Assembly: GCA_021324095.1 (NCBI GenBank)
Contig: JAJPJT010000005.1
Location: 56,826-120,825 of the forward strand
Length of the DNA stretch: 64,000 bases
From: Gammaproteobacteria bacterium
GTDB taxonomy: Bacteria > Pseudomonadota > Gammaproteobacteria > Xanthomonadales > Rhodanobacteraceae
Direction: 5' to 3'
Below the pieces are notes generated by a model that saw only the letters and a list, made by a program, of their open reading frames with translations, did not search any database and was not told the DNA's origin. A program made the translations under genes and the position numbers. Shown piece by piece: positions 1-7,564 of this stretch; the stretch's first letter is position 1, and each line of letters begins with the position of its first letter.

Positions 1-17
1 CGCCCGGAAACCCACGC

Positions 18-479
18 GTGACCCCCTTCCCCACCATGCTGCTCGCCATCGTTTTGCCTGCCCTGGTGGCGGTTGCCGCCTGCGGCGTGGTCATCTGGCT
101 GCTGGTGCGCCAGATGCGTCACGAGCGCACCCTACGCACCCTGTATCTCGAAGCCGACGGCATCGAGCGCGACCTGAAGGAATGCCGCCAGCGCCTGCAG
201 CGCGCACACGCTTCGATGTCGATCGGCCCCCATCAGCCGGCCGGGGAAACCCACGCCAAGCTGGCGATCGATGCGGCCCTGCGCGAACTGCTCGCACACC
301 GCCTGTGGTTGCGCGACGAAGCCGAACACGCCAGCCAGCGCGATCTGGATGCGGCCGCCGCCGCGATGGGCAAGGCGCGGGGCGCGCTGGGCCGGCAACT
401 GCGCGAGCTGGATACCGCCCAACGCGCGCTGGAAACTGCCGTGCGTGAACGGATCGAAGACCTGTCCCAGCAGCCATGA
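18..479 (+). CDS. small membrane-anchored protein, unknown function
   Basis: Not recognised as a named family. The protein is 153 residues. About residues 5-30 form one strongly hydrophobic segment, which suits a single N-terminal inner-membrane anchor. The rest is charged, alanine- and arginine-rich and probably helical or coiled coil, and would face the cytoplasm. I took the GTG at 18; an ATG at 36 would give a tighter signal-anchor. Its last codons overlap the start of the downstream Maf gene (ATGA-type overlap at 476-479), so the two are probably co-translated. No catalytic motif is visible. It lies at the window edge, so upstream operon partners cannot be seen. Confidence 0.6.
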   Translation: MTPFPTMLLAIVLPALVAVAACGVVIWLLVRQMRHERTLRTLYLEADGIERDLKECRQRLQRAHASMSIGPHQPAGETHAKLAIDAALRELLAHRLWLRDEAEHASQRDLDAAAAAMGKARGALGRQLRELDTAQRALETAVRERIEDLSQQP

Positions 480-1060
480 TCCAGCCGCGCATCGTGCTGG
501 CCTCGACCTCGCGCTATCGGGCCGAGTTGCTCAGGCGATTGGTGAACAAGTTCGAGCAGATCGCGCCTGACGTGGACGAACGAGCTCTGCCGAAAGAGGC
601 GCCGCAGGCGCGCTCTGCACGCCTGGCCACCGCCAAGGCGCGCGCCGTCGCATCGAATCTGGAGGACGCGCTGGTGATCGGATCGGATCAGGTCGCGGCG
701 CTCGGCGACCGGGTGCTGCACAAACCGGCGACTCTTGAACACGCACGCGAACAGTTACGCGCAAGCAGCGGAAAACACGTTGATTTTTACACCGGTATTT
801 CCATGATCGACATGCGCCACGGCAAGCAGTGGTCGGCGCTCGACCACACCCGGGTGGTTTTCCGCAAGCTCGATGGCGGCGAAATCGACCGTTACATCGC
901 CCGCGAACGTCCCCTCGATTGTGCCGGCAGCTTCAAGTCCGAGGGCGCCGGTATCGCGCTGTTCGAGCAGATTGAAACCAACGATCCGACGGCCTTGATA
1001 GGGCTGCCGCTGATCGCCCTTTCCCGCCTGCTGCGGCAGGCCGGTATCGGGGTCCCTTGA
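476..1060 (+). CDS. yceF: Maf/YceF-family nucleotide pyrophosphatase
   Basis: Maf-like house-cleaning nucleoside triphosphate pyrophosphatase of 194 residues, the normal family length. It hydrolyses a non-canonical or modified NTP to the NMP and pyrophosphate in the cytosol. The YceF subgroup prefers 7-methyl-GTP. The N-terminus has the Maf opening ILASTS-like motif (IVLASTSRYRAELLRRL), then GSDQVA in mid-protein, and the YceF-type stretch DCAGSFKSEG followed by NDPTALIGLPL near the C-terminus. It overlaps the upstream membrane-protein gene by four bases. The YceF rather than YhdE assignment rests on these subgroup motifs and is fairly secure. Confidence 0.92.
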   Translation: MIQPRIVLASTSRYRAELLRRLVNKFEQIAPDVDERALPKEAPQARSARLATAKARAVASNLEDALVIGSDQVAALGDRVLHKPATLEHAREQLRASSGKHVDFYTGISMIDMRHGKQWSALDHTRVVFRKLDGGEIDRYIARERPLDCAGSFKSEGAGIALFEQIETNDPTALIGLPLIALSRLLRQAGIGVP

Positions 1061-1124
1061 ATCGACGCAGCCGCGACACGCGGCGTCGTACACTGCCTCA
1101 ACCCCGACACACCGAGGGAAGGGA

Positions 1125-2081
1125 ATGGACCAGAGCCTCGCCACTGCCACAGCGGCACCCATCGACAGCCTGCCGCGCCAGCGCCTCGACGCGGCGCTGT
1201 CCCAGGTCAACGAGGTCCTGGTCGGCAAGAACAGGCCGATCCGCATGGCATTCGCGTGCCTGCTGGCCGGTGGACATCTTCTGGTGGAAGACGTGCCGGG
1301 CGTCGGCAAGACGACGCTCGCACACGCGCTTGCGGCAACACTGGGGCTCAGCTTCAGGCGCATCCAGTTCACCTCGGACCTGTTGCCCAGCGACATCGTG
1401 GGTGTCAGCGTATTCGACCGCGGCAGCGGTGAGTTCCGGTTTCAGCAGGGGCCGATCTTCGCGCAACTGCTGCTGGCAGACGAGATCAACAGGGCCACCC
1501 CCAAGACCCAGAGCGCATTGCTGGAGGCCATGGCCGAAGGCCAAGTCACGGTCGATGGCGCCAGCCGCATGCTGCCGCAACCGTTCTTCGTGGTCGCGAC
1601 CCAGAACCCGCTGGACATGGCAGGCACTTATCCCCTGCCCGACTCCCAACTCGATCGCTTCATGCTGCGCATCTCGCTCGACTACCCGGACGCCGAAGCC
1701 GAACGAAGGCTGCTGACCGGCGAAAACCGTTCCGAGATGGTCGGCCAACTCACGTCGCGCCTGTCCGGCGCCGACATCCTCGCGTTGCGCCGCCGCGCGC
1801 ATGCGGTAACCGCAAGTCCCGCCCTGCTCGATTACGTGCAGGCGTTGGTGGCCGCCAGCCGCAAGCATCCCGACATCCGCACGGGCCTGTCGCCGCGTGC
1901 GGGGCTTGCGCTGCTGGCGTGCGCGCGCGCGTGGGCGTTGCTGGGCGACCGCGACTACACGCTGCCGGAGGATGTGCAGGCGGTCTTCGTTCCCGTCGCG
2001 GGACACCGGCTCATTCCCGCGCGCAGCCTGGGCCGCGACGCGCTGGCACAAGGCTTGCTGGAATCCGTGGCAGTCGAGTGA
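1125..2081 (+). CDS. MoxR-family AAA+ ATPase
   Basis: MoxR-type AAA+ ATPase, 318 residues, a chaperone-like ATPase that usually works with a DUF58 or VWA partner. The Walker A motif GVGKTTLA lies near residues 60-67, the Walker B and following helix DEINRATPKTQSALLEAM near 120, and the sensor-1 region ATQNP near 155. The C-terminal helical lid is present. It is followed after 4 nt by the DUF58 gene and then the TgpA transglutaminase. MoxR/DUF58/TgpA is a standing association in proteobacteria, thought to act on envelope proteins; the client here is unknown. The ATG at 1125 follows a GGGAAGG ribosome-binding site. Confidence 0.93.
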   Translation: MDQSLATATAAPIDSLPRQRLDAALSQVNEVLVGKNRPIRMAFACLLAGGHLLVEDVPGVGKTTLAHALAATLGLSFRRIQFTSDLLPSDIVGVSVFDRGSGEFRFQQGPIFAQLLLADEINRATPKTQSALLEAMAEGQVTVDGASRMLPQPFFVVATQNPLDMAGTYPLPDSQLDRFMLRISLDYPDAEAERRLLTGENRSEMVGQLTSRLSGADILALRRRAHAVTASPALLDYVQALVAASRKHPDIRTGLSPRAGLALLACARAWALLGDRDYTLPEDVQAVFVPVAGHRLIPARSLGRDALAQGLLESVAVE

Positions 2082-2085
2082 ACCG

Positions 2086-3048
2086 ATGGGCGCTGCCGCG
2101 CACGGCGAACGCAGGACCATCACAGGACGCATCCTTCGGCGACTGCCTGGCCTGGCACGCGGCCGCGCGCCGGAACCCCTGCCAGTCAAGCTGGAAAGCC
2201 GTCGCGTCTACATCGTGCCGACGCGCGCCGGCCTGGGATTCGCCGTGTTGCTCGCGGCCATGCTGGTAGGAGCCCTGAACTACCAGAACAATTCGGCGCT
2301 GCTTCTGACCTGCATACTCGCGGCCACCCTCGCCTTCAGCATGCTGCTGACGTGGCGTGAACTGCACGACCTGACGCTGCACTCGCTGCATGCCGACCAC
2401 GGCTTCTGCGATGCACGGCTGCCGATCCACCTTGCGTTCGCCGATGACGGACGCGCGCGTCCGGGGCTGCACATCGCACTGGACGAAATCCAGCAGCCTT
2501 GTCCGCTTTACCGCGGCGTCAGCCGCGTCACGGTGACCGCGCCCACCGAGGCGCGCGGCTGGATGGCAATTCCGCGCATGCAGTTGTCCAGCACGGTGCC
2601 CTTTGGCCTGTTCAGGGCGTGGAGCTGGATCACCCCGAACCAGCGCGTGCTGGTGTACCCGCGGATTCTGCAGGACGTGCGGCCGCGGTCGCGCATCGAC
2701 GACCCCAACGAACGCGTCACCGGAGGGGACGAATTCGCGGGCTTGCGTGATTATCACGCGGGCGATCCGATCCGGCACGTCGCCTGGAAGGCCAGTGCCC
2801 GACATGATCATCTGCTGGTGCGCGAGTTCGACCGGGCCGCTCCGGGGCAACCGTTGCGTTTCGACTGGTATGCATTGTCGGGCGTGGACCGCGAAACCCG
2901 CATCTCGCGATTGACCGGCTGGGTCTGCGACGCGTACGCCGCGGCGCACCCATGGATCCTGATTCTGGAAAACCGGCGTGTCCTGGGCCCGGGCAGCGAC
3001 GCCGCGCATTACCACCTTTGCCTGACCGCGCTCGCGGAATTGCCATGA
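2086..3048 (+). CDS. DUF58 domain protein, MoxR partner
   Basis: DUF58-family protein of 320 residues. Two hydrophobic stretches near residues 45-90 anchor it in the inner membrane. The diagnostic C-terminal DUF58 signature is seen as GDEFAGLRDYHAGDPIRHV followed by WKASARHDHLLVREF around residues 215-255. The start is set at the ATG at 2086, 4 nt after the moxR-like stop; longer in-frame starts would run into that gene. Its stop overlaps the next ATG (ATGA at 3045-3048), so moxR, DUF58 and the transglutaminase look translationally coupled. The biochemical role of DUF58 proteins is not established. Confidence 0.9.
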   Translation: MGAAAHGERRTITGRILRRLPGLARGRAPEPLPVKLESRRVYIVPTRAGLGFAVLLAAMLVGALNYQNNSALLLTCILAATLAFSMLLTWRELHDLTLHSLHADHGFCDARLPIHLAFADDGRARPGLHIALDEIQQPCPLYRGVSRVTVTAPTEARGWMAIPRMQLSSTVPFGLFRAWSWITPNQRVLVYPRILQDVRPRSRIDDPNERVTGGDEFAGLRDYHAGDPIRHVAWKASARHDHLLVREFDRAAPGQPLRFDWYALSGVDRETRISRLTGWVCDAYAAAHPWILILENRRVLGPGSDAAHYHLCLTALAELP

Positions 3049-5036
3049 AACGCAACCGCACGCCACCTGGAACGCGCGGGCCGGCCTGGATACTGGCGCC
3101 ACTGCCGTTCAATCTCCTGTGTGTCACGGTGGGGTGCGTGTTGCTCGCGCATGCGCCGCATATGCCCGCGTGGTACACCGCTGCGCTGCTTGCGATCGTC
3201 GCGGTGCGGTGGTGGCAGCGGCGGCGGCAACATCGGCGCGTCTCCGCATGGCTGCGCATCGTCCTGCTGGTTTCAGTGCTGGCGACGACGATCGCCGTGT
3301 ACGGTTCGCCGTTCGGCCGCGAACCGGGAGCCGCCATCGTATGCGGACTGTTGGTGATCAAGGTCCTCGAAAGCGAGCGATTGCGGGACGCGCGCATGGC
3401 AATCGGGTTTGCCTGTTTCATCCTGATGAGTGCGTTGCTGTTCGACGAATCGCTCTGGTTCACCATCATGGTCGGCCTGATGCTGTTGCCCGCACTGGCC
3501 ACCCTGCGCGCGCTGGAGCCGGGGCTGCCGGAATCGCGTTGGCTGCCGGCTTTCAGGACGGGAGGCGTGCTGCTCGCGGCGAGCCTGCCCGCCGCGTTGC
3601 TCGGTTTCCTGCTGATTCCGCGCCTCGCGATGCCGCTGTGGGGCGCTCCCGACAACGGCGTGGCGAGCACCGGCATCAGCGATCGGATGGCACCCGGCGA
3701 TCTGCATTCGCTGTTGACCAACGACGCGGTCGCGATGCGCATCGGTTTCGACGGCGCGCCGCCACCGGACGGGCAGCGCTATTTCCGCGGGATGGTGCTG
3801 TGGGATTTCGACGGACAGGCATGGTTGCCCGGTGCCGCTGCGAGGCGCCCGTGGCCGCCAGGACGCGTCGCAACCCGCGGGCCGGTGACGCGCTATGAGG
3901 TGACCTTGCTCGCCAGTCACCAGCATTGGCTGTTCGCGCTGGATGTTCCCGTCGAAGCACCCGAAGGCGTGCAACTTGGACCGGACCACACGCTGTGGTC
4001 GATCAAGCCCGTGGACCAAACGCTCCGCTACCGCGTCGCATCGGCCACCGGCTATCGGCTGGCGCCGGAGGATCTCGATCCGCGCCTGCGTGCGGCGGCA
4101 CTCGAACTGCCTCCCGGCTTCGATCCTCGCGCGCGGGAACTCGCGGAGCAGTGGCGCGCCGCCGCCGGCGCGAACGACACCAGGATCATCCAGGATGCGC
4201 TGACGCTGTTCCATGACGGCGGCTTCGTGTATGACCTCGACGCGCCGCCGCTCGGCCGCGACAGCATCGATGATTTCCTGTTCGATACCCGGACAGGCTT
4301 CTGCGAACACTACGCCAGCGCCTTTACCTTCCTCATGCGTGCCGCAGGGATCCCGGCGCGGGTCGTGGTCGGATATCAGGGCGGCTACTGGAACGACTTT
4401 GCCCATTATCTGTTGATTCGCCAGTCGGACGCACATGCGTGGTCGGAGGTATGGCTGGCCGGCCGGGGATGGGTTCGGATCGATCCGACTGCAGCCGTGA
4501 GCCGCGTGATCATGGCCAGCACCGGCGGCGCTGCCGGCGACGTCGGCGGTGGCGGGCGCAACTGGTGGATGCCATGGCGCGACCGACTGGACATTGTCAA
4601 CCGCTGGTGGGGCCAGACCGTTGTCGGTTTCGATGCACTCAATCAAAGCCGGTTGTTCCGTCCGTTCGGCATCGAACACACCACGGTTCGGATGCTGGGC
4701 ATCACTTTGGCTGTCATCGTGTTCCTGGCGCTCGGCGTGGGCGCACTGCTGACGTCGCTGCGTCCGCGCGGCAAGCCGCGCGACGCGCTGGCCGCAGCGC
4801 AGTTGCGCCTGCAGCACCGCCTAGCGCGCATCGGCATCGTGCGCGGCATGACCGAAGGCCCAAATCATTTCTACCTGCGCACTGCGGCCACGCTGCCGGA
4901 GTCGGCACCCGTGTTGCTGGACCTGGGCGCCGAGTACGTTGCTCTTCGCTACGCGTATTCCGAACCGCCGCCTGAACAGGTCCGCGTTTTCGTGCGGCGT
5001 GTCCGCCACTTTCGTCCGCGTCATATGGTCAAATAG
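3045..5036 (+). CDS. TgpA-like membrane transglutaminase
   Basis: Membrane protein of 663 residues of the TgpA/DUF3488 type. The N-terminal part holds several hydrophobic helices (roughly residues 20-185), followed by a periplasmic transglutaminase-core domain and a last membrane helix near 545-565. The cysteine-protease-like triad is visible as Cys420 (GFCEHYASAF), His464 (SDAHAWSEVW) and Asp480 (WVRIDPTA). Family members act as periplasmic transglutaminases or proteases; the substrate is unknown. The ATG at 3045 overlaps the DUF58 stop. With the MoxR ATPase and DUF58 protein it forms the usual three-gene set. The C-terminal DUF4129-like segment follows the last helix. Confidence 0.92.
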   Translation: MKRNRTPPGTRGPAWILAPLPFNLLCVTVGCVLLAHAPHMPAWYTAALLAIVAVRWWQRRRQHRRVSAWLRIVLLVSVLATTIAVYGSPFGREPGAAIVCGLLVIKVLESERLRDARMAIGFACFILMSALLFDESLWFTIMVGLMLLPALATLRALEPGLPESRWLPAFRTGGVLLAASLPAALLGFLLIPRLAMPLWGAPDNGVASTGISDRMAPGDLHSLLTNDAVAMRIGFDGAPPPDGQRYFRGMVLWDFDGQAWLPGAAARRPWPPGRVATRGPVTRYEVTLLASHQHWLFALDVPVEAPEGVQLGPDHTLWSIKPVDQTLRYRVASATGYRLAPEDLDPRLRAAALELPPGFDPRARELAEQWRAAAGANDTRIIQDALTLFHDGGFVYDLDAPPLGRDSIDDFLFDTRTGFCEHYASAFTFLMRAAGIPARVVVGYQGGYWNDFAHYLLIRQSDAHAWSEVWLAGRGWVRIDPTAAVSRVIMASTGGAAGDVGGGGRNWWMPWRDRLDIVNRWWGQTVVGFDALNQSRLFRPFGIEHTTVRMLGITLAVIVFLALGVGALLTSLRPRGKPRDALAAAQLRLQHRLARIGIVRGMTEGPNHFYLRTAATLPESAPVLLDLGAEYVALRYAYSEPPPEQVRVFVRRVRHFRPRHMVK

Positions 5037-5069
5037 ACGCAGCAGTTCAAGTATTCTCGGAGGCCTGTC

Positions 5070-5669
5070 ATGTCACGTCGAATCTTGTTTCTGGCCGTCG
5101 TGGGTGCGCTGGCCCTGGGTGGCTGCGCCACCATCCCGCAACCGCTGCAAGGCAACTACGCACCGGTTTCGCTCGAATCCGCACGCAGCGGCGCAACGAC
5201 GGCCACGCCGGTACGTTGGGGCGGCGAAATCATCCAGACCGAGCCGCGTGAGCAGCAGACGTGCTTCTTCGTGTTGGCCCAGCCGCTGGATTCGCAGGCT
5301 CGCCCGGAACGCGGCAAGGAGAGCGACGGCCGCTTCGTCGCCTGCAAGCAGGGTTTCTATGATCCGGAAGTGTTCGCCAAGGGTCGCGAGATCACCGTGA
5401 CCGGCACGTTGAGCGGTACGGTCCAGCACAAGATCGGGCAGTTCGACTACACCTACCCCAAGGTCGAGGCGAACAACATCTACCTGTGGAAGCCACGGCC
5501 GCGCTACACGACCGTGTACGGCCCTTGGGGTCCCTGGGGTCCGGGCTGGGGCGATCCCTTCTGGGGCGGTTGGGGCCCATGGGGCTGGGGTCCTTGGTAC
5601 TACCCGCCGCGCGTGATCGTGGTGCCGAGCCCCGCGCCACCGCCCCCGCCGCCGCCAAAGAAAGGTTGA
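5070..5669 (+). CDS. Slp-family outer-membrane lipoprotein
   Basis: Lipoprotein of 199 residues with a short signal peptide and lipobox LALGGC, so Cys19 should be lipidated. The body matches the Slp family (starvation-inducible lipoprotein): an OB-like beta domain with the stretch RWGGEIIQTEPREQQTC and the late motif IYLWKPRP. After about residue 150 comes an unusual tail of repeated GPWGPWGP-like Trp/Gly/Pro units, then a proline run and KKG. An AGGCCTGTC ribosome-binding region precedes the ATG. The function of Slp is not known beyond stress or stationary-phase association. A bidirectional terminator follows. Confidence 0.88.
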   Translation: MSRRILFLAVVGALALGGCATIPQPLQGNYAPVSLESARSGATTATPVRWGGEIIQTEPREQQTCFFVLAQPLDSQARPERGKESDGRFVACKQGFYDPEVFAKGREITVTGTLSGTVQHKIGQFDYTYPKVEANNIYLWKPRPRYTTVYGPWGPWGPGWGDPFWGGWGPWGWGPWYYPPRVIVVPSPAPPPPPPPKKG

Positions 5670-5690
5670 CGGACCTGATCCATCCAACAA

Positions 5691-5719
5691 GACGCCCGCG
5701 ACAAGCGGGCGTCTCTTTG
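5691..5719. terminator. bidirectional rho-independent terminator
   Basis: A perfect 9-bp inverted repeat (GACGCCCGC at 5691-5699 and GCGGGCGTC at 5705-5713) with a 5-nt loop, followed by TCTTTG. It sits between two convergent genes, the Slp lipoprotein (+) and the HIT hydrolase (-). Confidence 0.8.
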
Positions 5720-5731
5720 CGCGTTCCCGGC

Positions 5732-6079
5732 TCAGAGCATCCGTTCCGGCATTTGCTTGCCGGCCAGCAGGTGCACGTGCAGATAGAACACCGTCTGCCC
5801 GCCGCCGGAGTTGCAATTGATCACGCAGCGATAGCCGTCATCGGCAAAGCCTTCACGTTTGGCGTAGGCGGAGGCCGTCAGCAACAGTTTTCCCAGCAAT
5901 GGCGCATCGGCCTCGCCGCAATCATTCAAGGTCGCGAACGATTTCTTCTTCGGAATGAACAGCACGTGGACCGGCGCCTGGGGATGGATATCGCGGAAGG
6001 CCAGCACGTCATCGTCTTCATAAACCACGTCGGCAGGAATCTCACGGCGGACGATCTTGTCGAATATCGTGTCGCTCAC
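5732..6079 (-). CDS. HIT-family nucleotide hydrolase (HinT-like)
   Basis: Histidine-triad hydrolase of 115 residues, close to E. coli HinT in length and order. The start MSDTIFDKIVRREIPADVVY and the central APVHVLFIPKK are typical. HinT enzymes hydrolyse nucleoside phosphoramidates in the cytosol. The triad segment reads QTVFYLHVHLLAG where HinT proteins normally have H-x-H-x-H, so the first, non-nucleophilic His is replaced by Tyr while the catalytic His and the last His remain. Activity is probably kept. The start overlaps the stop of the acetyltransferase gene upstream by 4 nt, the last of a dnaX-ybaB-recR-GNAT-HIT series. Confidence 0.9.
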   Translation of the reverse strand: MSDTIFDKIVRREIPADVVYEDDDVLAFRDIHPQAPVHVLFIPKKKSFATLNDCGEADAPLLGKLLLTASAYAKREGFADDGYRCVINCNSGGGQTVFYLHVHLLAGKQMPERML

Positions 6080-6510
6080 GCGTTCTCTCCTTTCTCGATG
6101 CGCAACAGCATGCCTTGCGCGGCAGGTGCAACCAGCTTGAAACCGAATTGCTCGTAGAGCCGGTTCGCGGTGCCGTCCGCGATCAATCCAACCATGGTGC
6201 GCGAATACGCGCGGGCATGCACCTGCTCCATCAGCGCCTGCATGATGCGCCGTCCCAATCCACGGCGTTGCCAGGCCGGGGCGACTGCGATGTCGACCAC
6301 GAACAGGAACAACCCGCCGTCGCCGACCACGCGTCCCATGCCGATCAACCCGTCACGTGACCGCACGCAAACCGAACACCAGCTGCGAGCCAACCCCTCA
6401 TGCGCACCTTCCGGACTCATCGCGCTCAGTCCCGCCGCCACCCGCAAGGCCAGGTACTCCTCGACGGCGGGAACCTGCAGTTGCAGCACGGGTTCGTCGC
6501 GCAACGCCAT
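6076..6510 (-). CDS. GNAT-family N-acetyltransferase
   Basis: GNAT acetyltransferase of 144 residues, predicted to transfer an acetyl group from acetyl-CoA to an unknown amine. The acetyl-CoA-binding motif A is seen as VAPAWQRRGLGRRIMQALM (Q/RxxGxG/A), followed by the usual C-terminal strand and YEQFGFKLV. It lies 3 nt after recR and overlaps the HIT gene by 4 nt, so it is co-transcribed with both. The substrate cannot be told from the sequence. Confidence 0.85.
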   Translation of the reverse strand: MALRDEPVLQLQVPAVEEYLALRVAAGLSAMSPEGAHEGLARSWCSVCVRSRDGLIGMGRVVGDGGLFLFVVDIAVAPAWQRRGLGRRIMQALMEQVHARAYSRTMVGLIADGTANRLYEQFGFKLVAPAAQGMLLRIEKGENA

Positions 6511-6513
6511 GTC

Positions 6514-7125
6514 TCACTCCATGGCCTGGCGGCTGCCGAACGCGTGCGCCAGCGTGCTCCGGTCGACGTACTCGAGTTCGCCGCCCAGCGGCACGCCGTG
6601 CGCAAGCCGGGTCGCGGGTACGTTCGACGCACGCGCCAGTTGGCCCAGCCAGTGCGCGGTGGCCTCGCCTTCGACCGTGGGGTTGGTCGCGATCACCAGC
6701 TCACGGACCTCGCCGTCGGCGAGCCGGCGCTTCAGCAAATCGACACCGAGTTCGTGCGGCCCCATGCCGTCCAGCGGCGAAAGGCGCCCCATCAATACGA
6801 AATAACGGCCGCGGTATCCCGTGGCCTGCTCGATCGCGAGCAGGTCGGCAGGTGTTTCCACGACGCAAAGCAGCGACGGATCGCGAGACCCGCTGGCACA
6901 GATTGCGCACGCTTCCGCTTCGCTGAAATTCCGGCAGGACTTGCAGTGACCGACGCGTTGCATCGCCTGGTGCAGCACATCGGCCAGCCGCAAGCCACCA
7001 TCCCGGTCGCGCTCCAGCAGGTGAAACGCCATGCGCTGCGCGCTCTTGGGACCGACACCCGGCAGGCAGCGCAGCGCTTCGATCAGTTCTGCAAGAAGGT
7101 TGGAAGACGCGTCGGACACGTGCAA
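6514..7125 (-). CDS. recR: recombination mediator RecR
   Basis: RecR, 203 residues, the normal length. With RecF/RecO it loads RecA on SSB-coated gaps during DNA repair. The N-terminal helix-hairpin-helix carries [19 protein letters not shown]4 zinc motif follows (CKSC...CAIC within residues 57-75), and then a Toprim domain with the motifs [11 protein letters not shown] and [12 protein letters not shown]. It lies downstream of ybaB in the conserved dnaX-ybaB-recR order. The gap to ybaB is unusually long (109 nt) and holds an inverted repeat. Confidence 0.97.
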   Translation of the reverse strand: MHVSDASSNLLAELIEALRCLPGVGPKSAQRMAFHLLERDRDGGLRLADVLHQAMQRVGHCKSCRNFSEAEACAICASGSRDPSLLCVVETPADLLAIEQATGYRGRYFVLMGRLSPLDGMGPHELGVDLLKRRLADGEVRELVIATNPTVEGEATAHWLGQLARASNVPATRLAHGVPLGGELEYVDRSTLAHAFGSRQAME

Positions 7126-7152
7126 TCAAGCCCAGTCATATGCGAGGGTTCA

Positions 7153-7220
7153 GGGACGAGTAGCGAGGGCGCAATGGTTGAGTCGCTCGGCTGTGGCGAA
7201 GCACCCTCGCTACTCATCCC
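7153..7220. repeat. 20-bp inverted repeat between ybaB and recR
   Basis: Two arms, 7153-7172 and 7201-7220, pair over about 20 nt with two G-U type mismatches around the shared core GAGTAGCGAGGG, leaving a 28-nt loop. In the minus-strand transcript it would form a long hairpin between the ybaB stop and the recR start. There is no U-tract, so it is not a standard terminator. It could be a dispersed repeat or an mRNA stability element. Confidence 0.7.
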
Positions 7221-7234
7221 TCGTCGCTGCCTCT

Positions 7235-7558
7235 TCAAAACGGCAGCTTGAATCCCGGCGGCAGGTTCATCCCGGAACCGACGCTGCCGAGCTTCTGCTG
7301 GCTCGCCTCGGCTACCTTGTTGACGGCGTCGTTGACCGCGGCGGCGACCATGTCTTCCGCCATTTCCGGATCATCGGCCATCAGCTTGCGGTCGATCCGC
7401 ACGCGGCGCACCTCATGGCGCCCGGTCATGCCGACTTCCACCATGCCGCCGCCGGCACTGCCGGTCACCTCGAGCTTCGCGATTTCCTCTTGCGCGCGCT
7501 TGAGATTTTCCTGCATCTGCTGCGCCTGCTGCATCAACTGTCCCAGTTGTCCTTTCAT
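7235..7558 (-). CDS. ybaB: YbaB/EbfC nucleoid-associated protein
   Basis: YbaB/EbfC-type DNA-binding protein of 107 residues. It starts [19 protein letters not shown], the family opening, with glutamine-rich helices. The middle carries [14 protein letters not shown] text ([19 protein letters not shown]) typical of the beta-sheet dimer. It binds DNA as a dimer and may work with RecR. It sits 6 nt downstream of dnaX. Confidence 0.95.
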   Translation of the reverse strand: MKGQLGQLMQQAQQMQENLKRAQEEIAKLEVTGSAGGGMVEVGMTGRHEVRRVRIDRKLMADDPEMAEDMVAAAVNDAVNKVAEASQQKLGSVGSGMNLPPGFKLPF

Positions 7559-7564
7559 GGCTGT

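Noticed and set aside
1098..2189. 363-codon minus-strand frame over the MoxR gene
   Set aside because: Shadow of the AAA+ ATPase gene; no family features.
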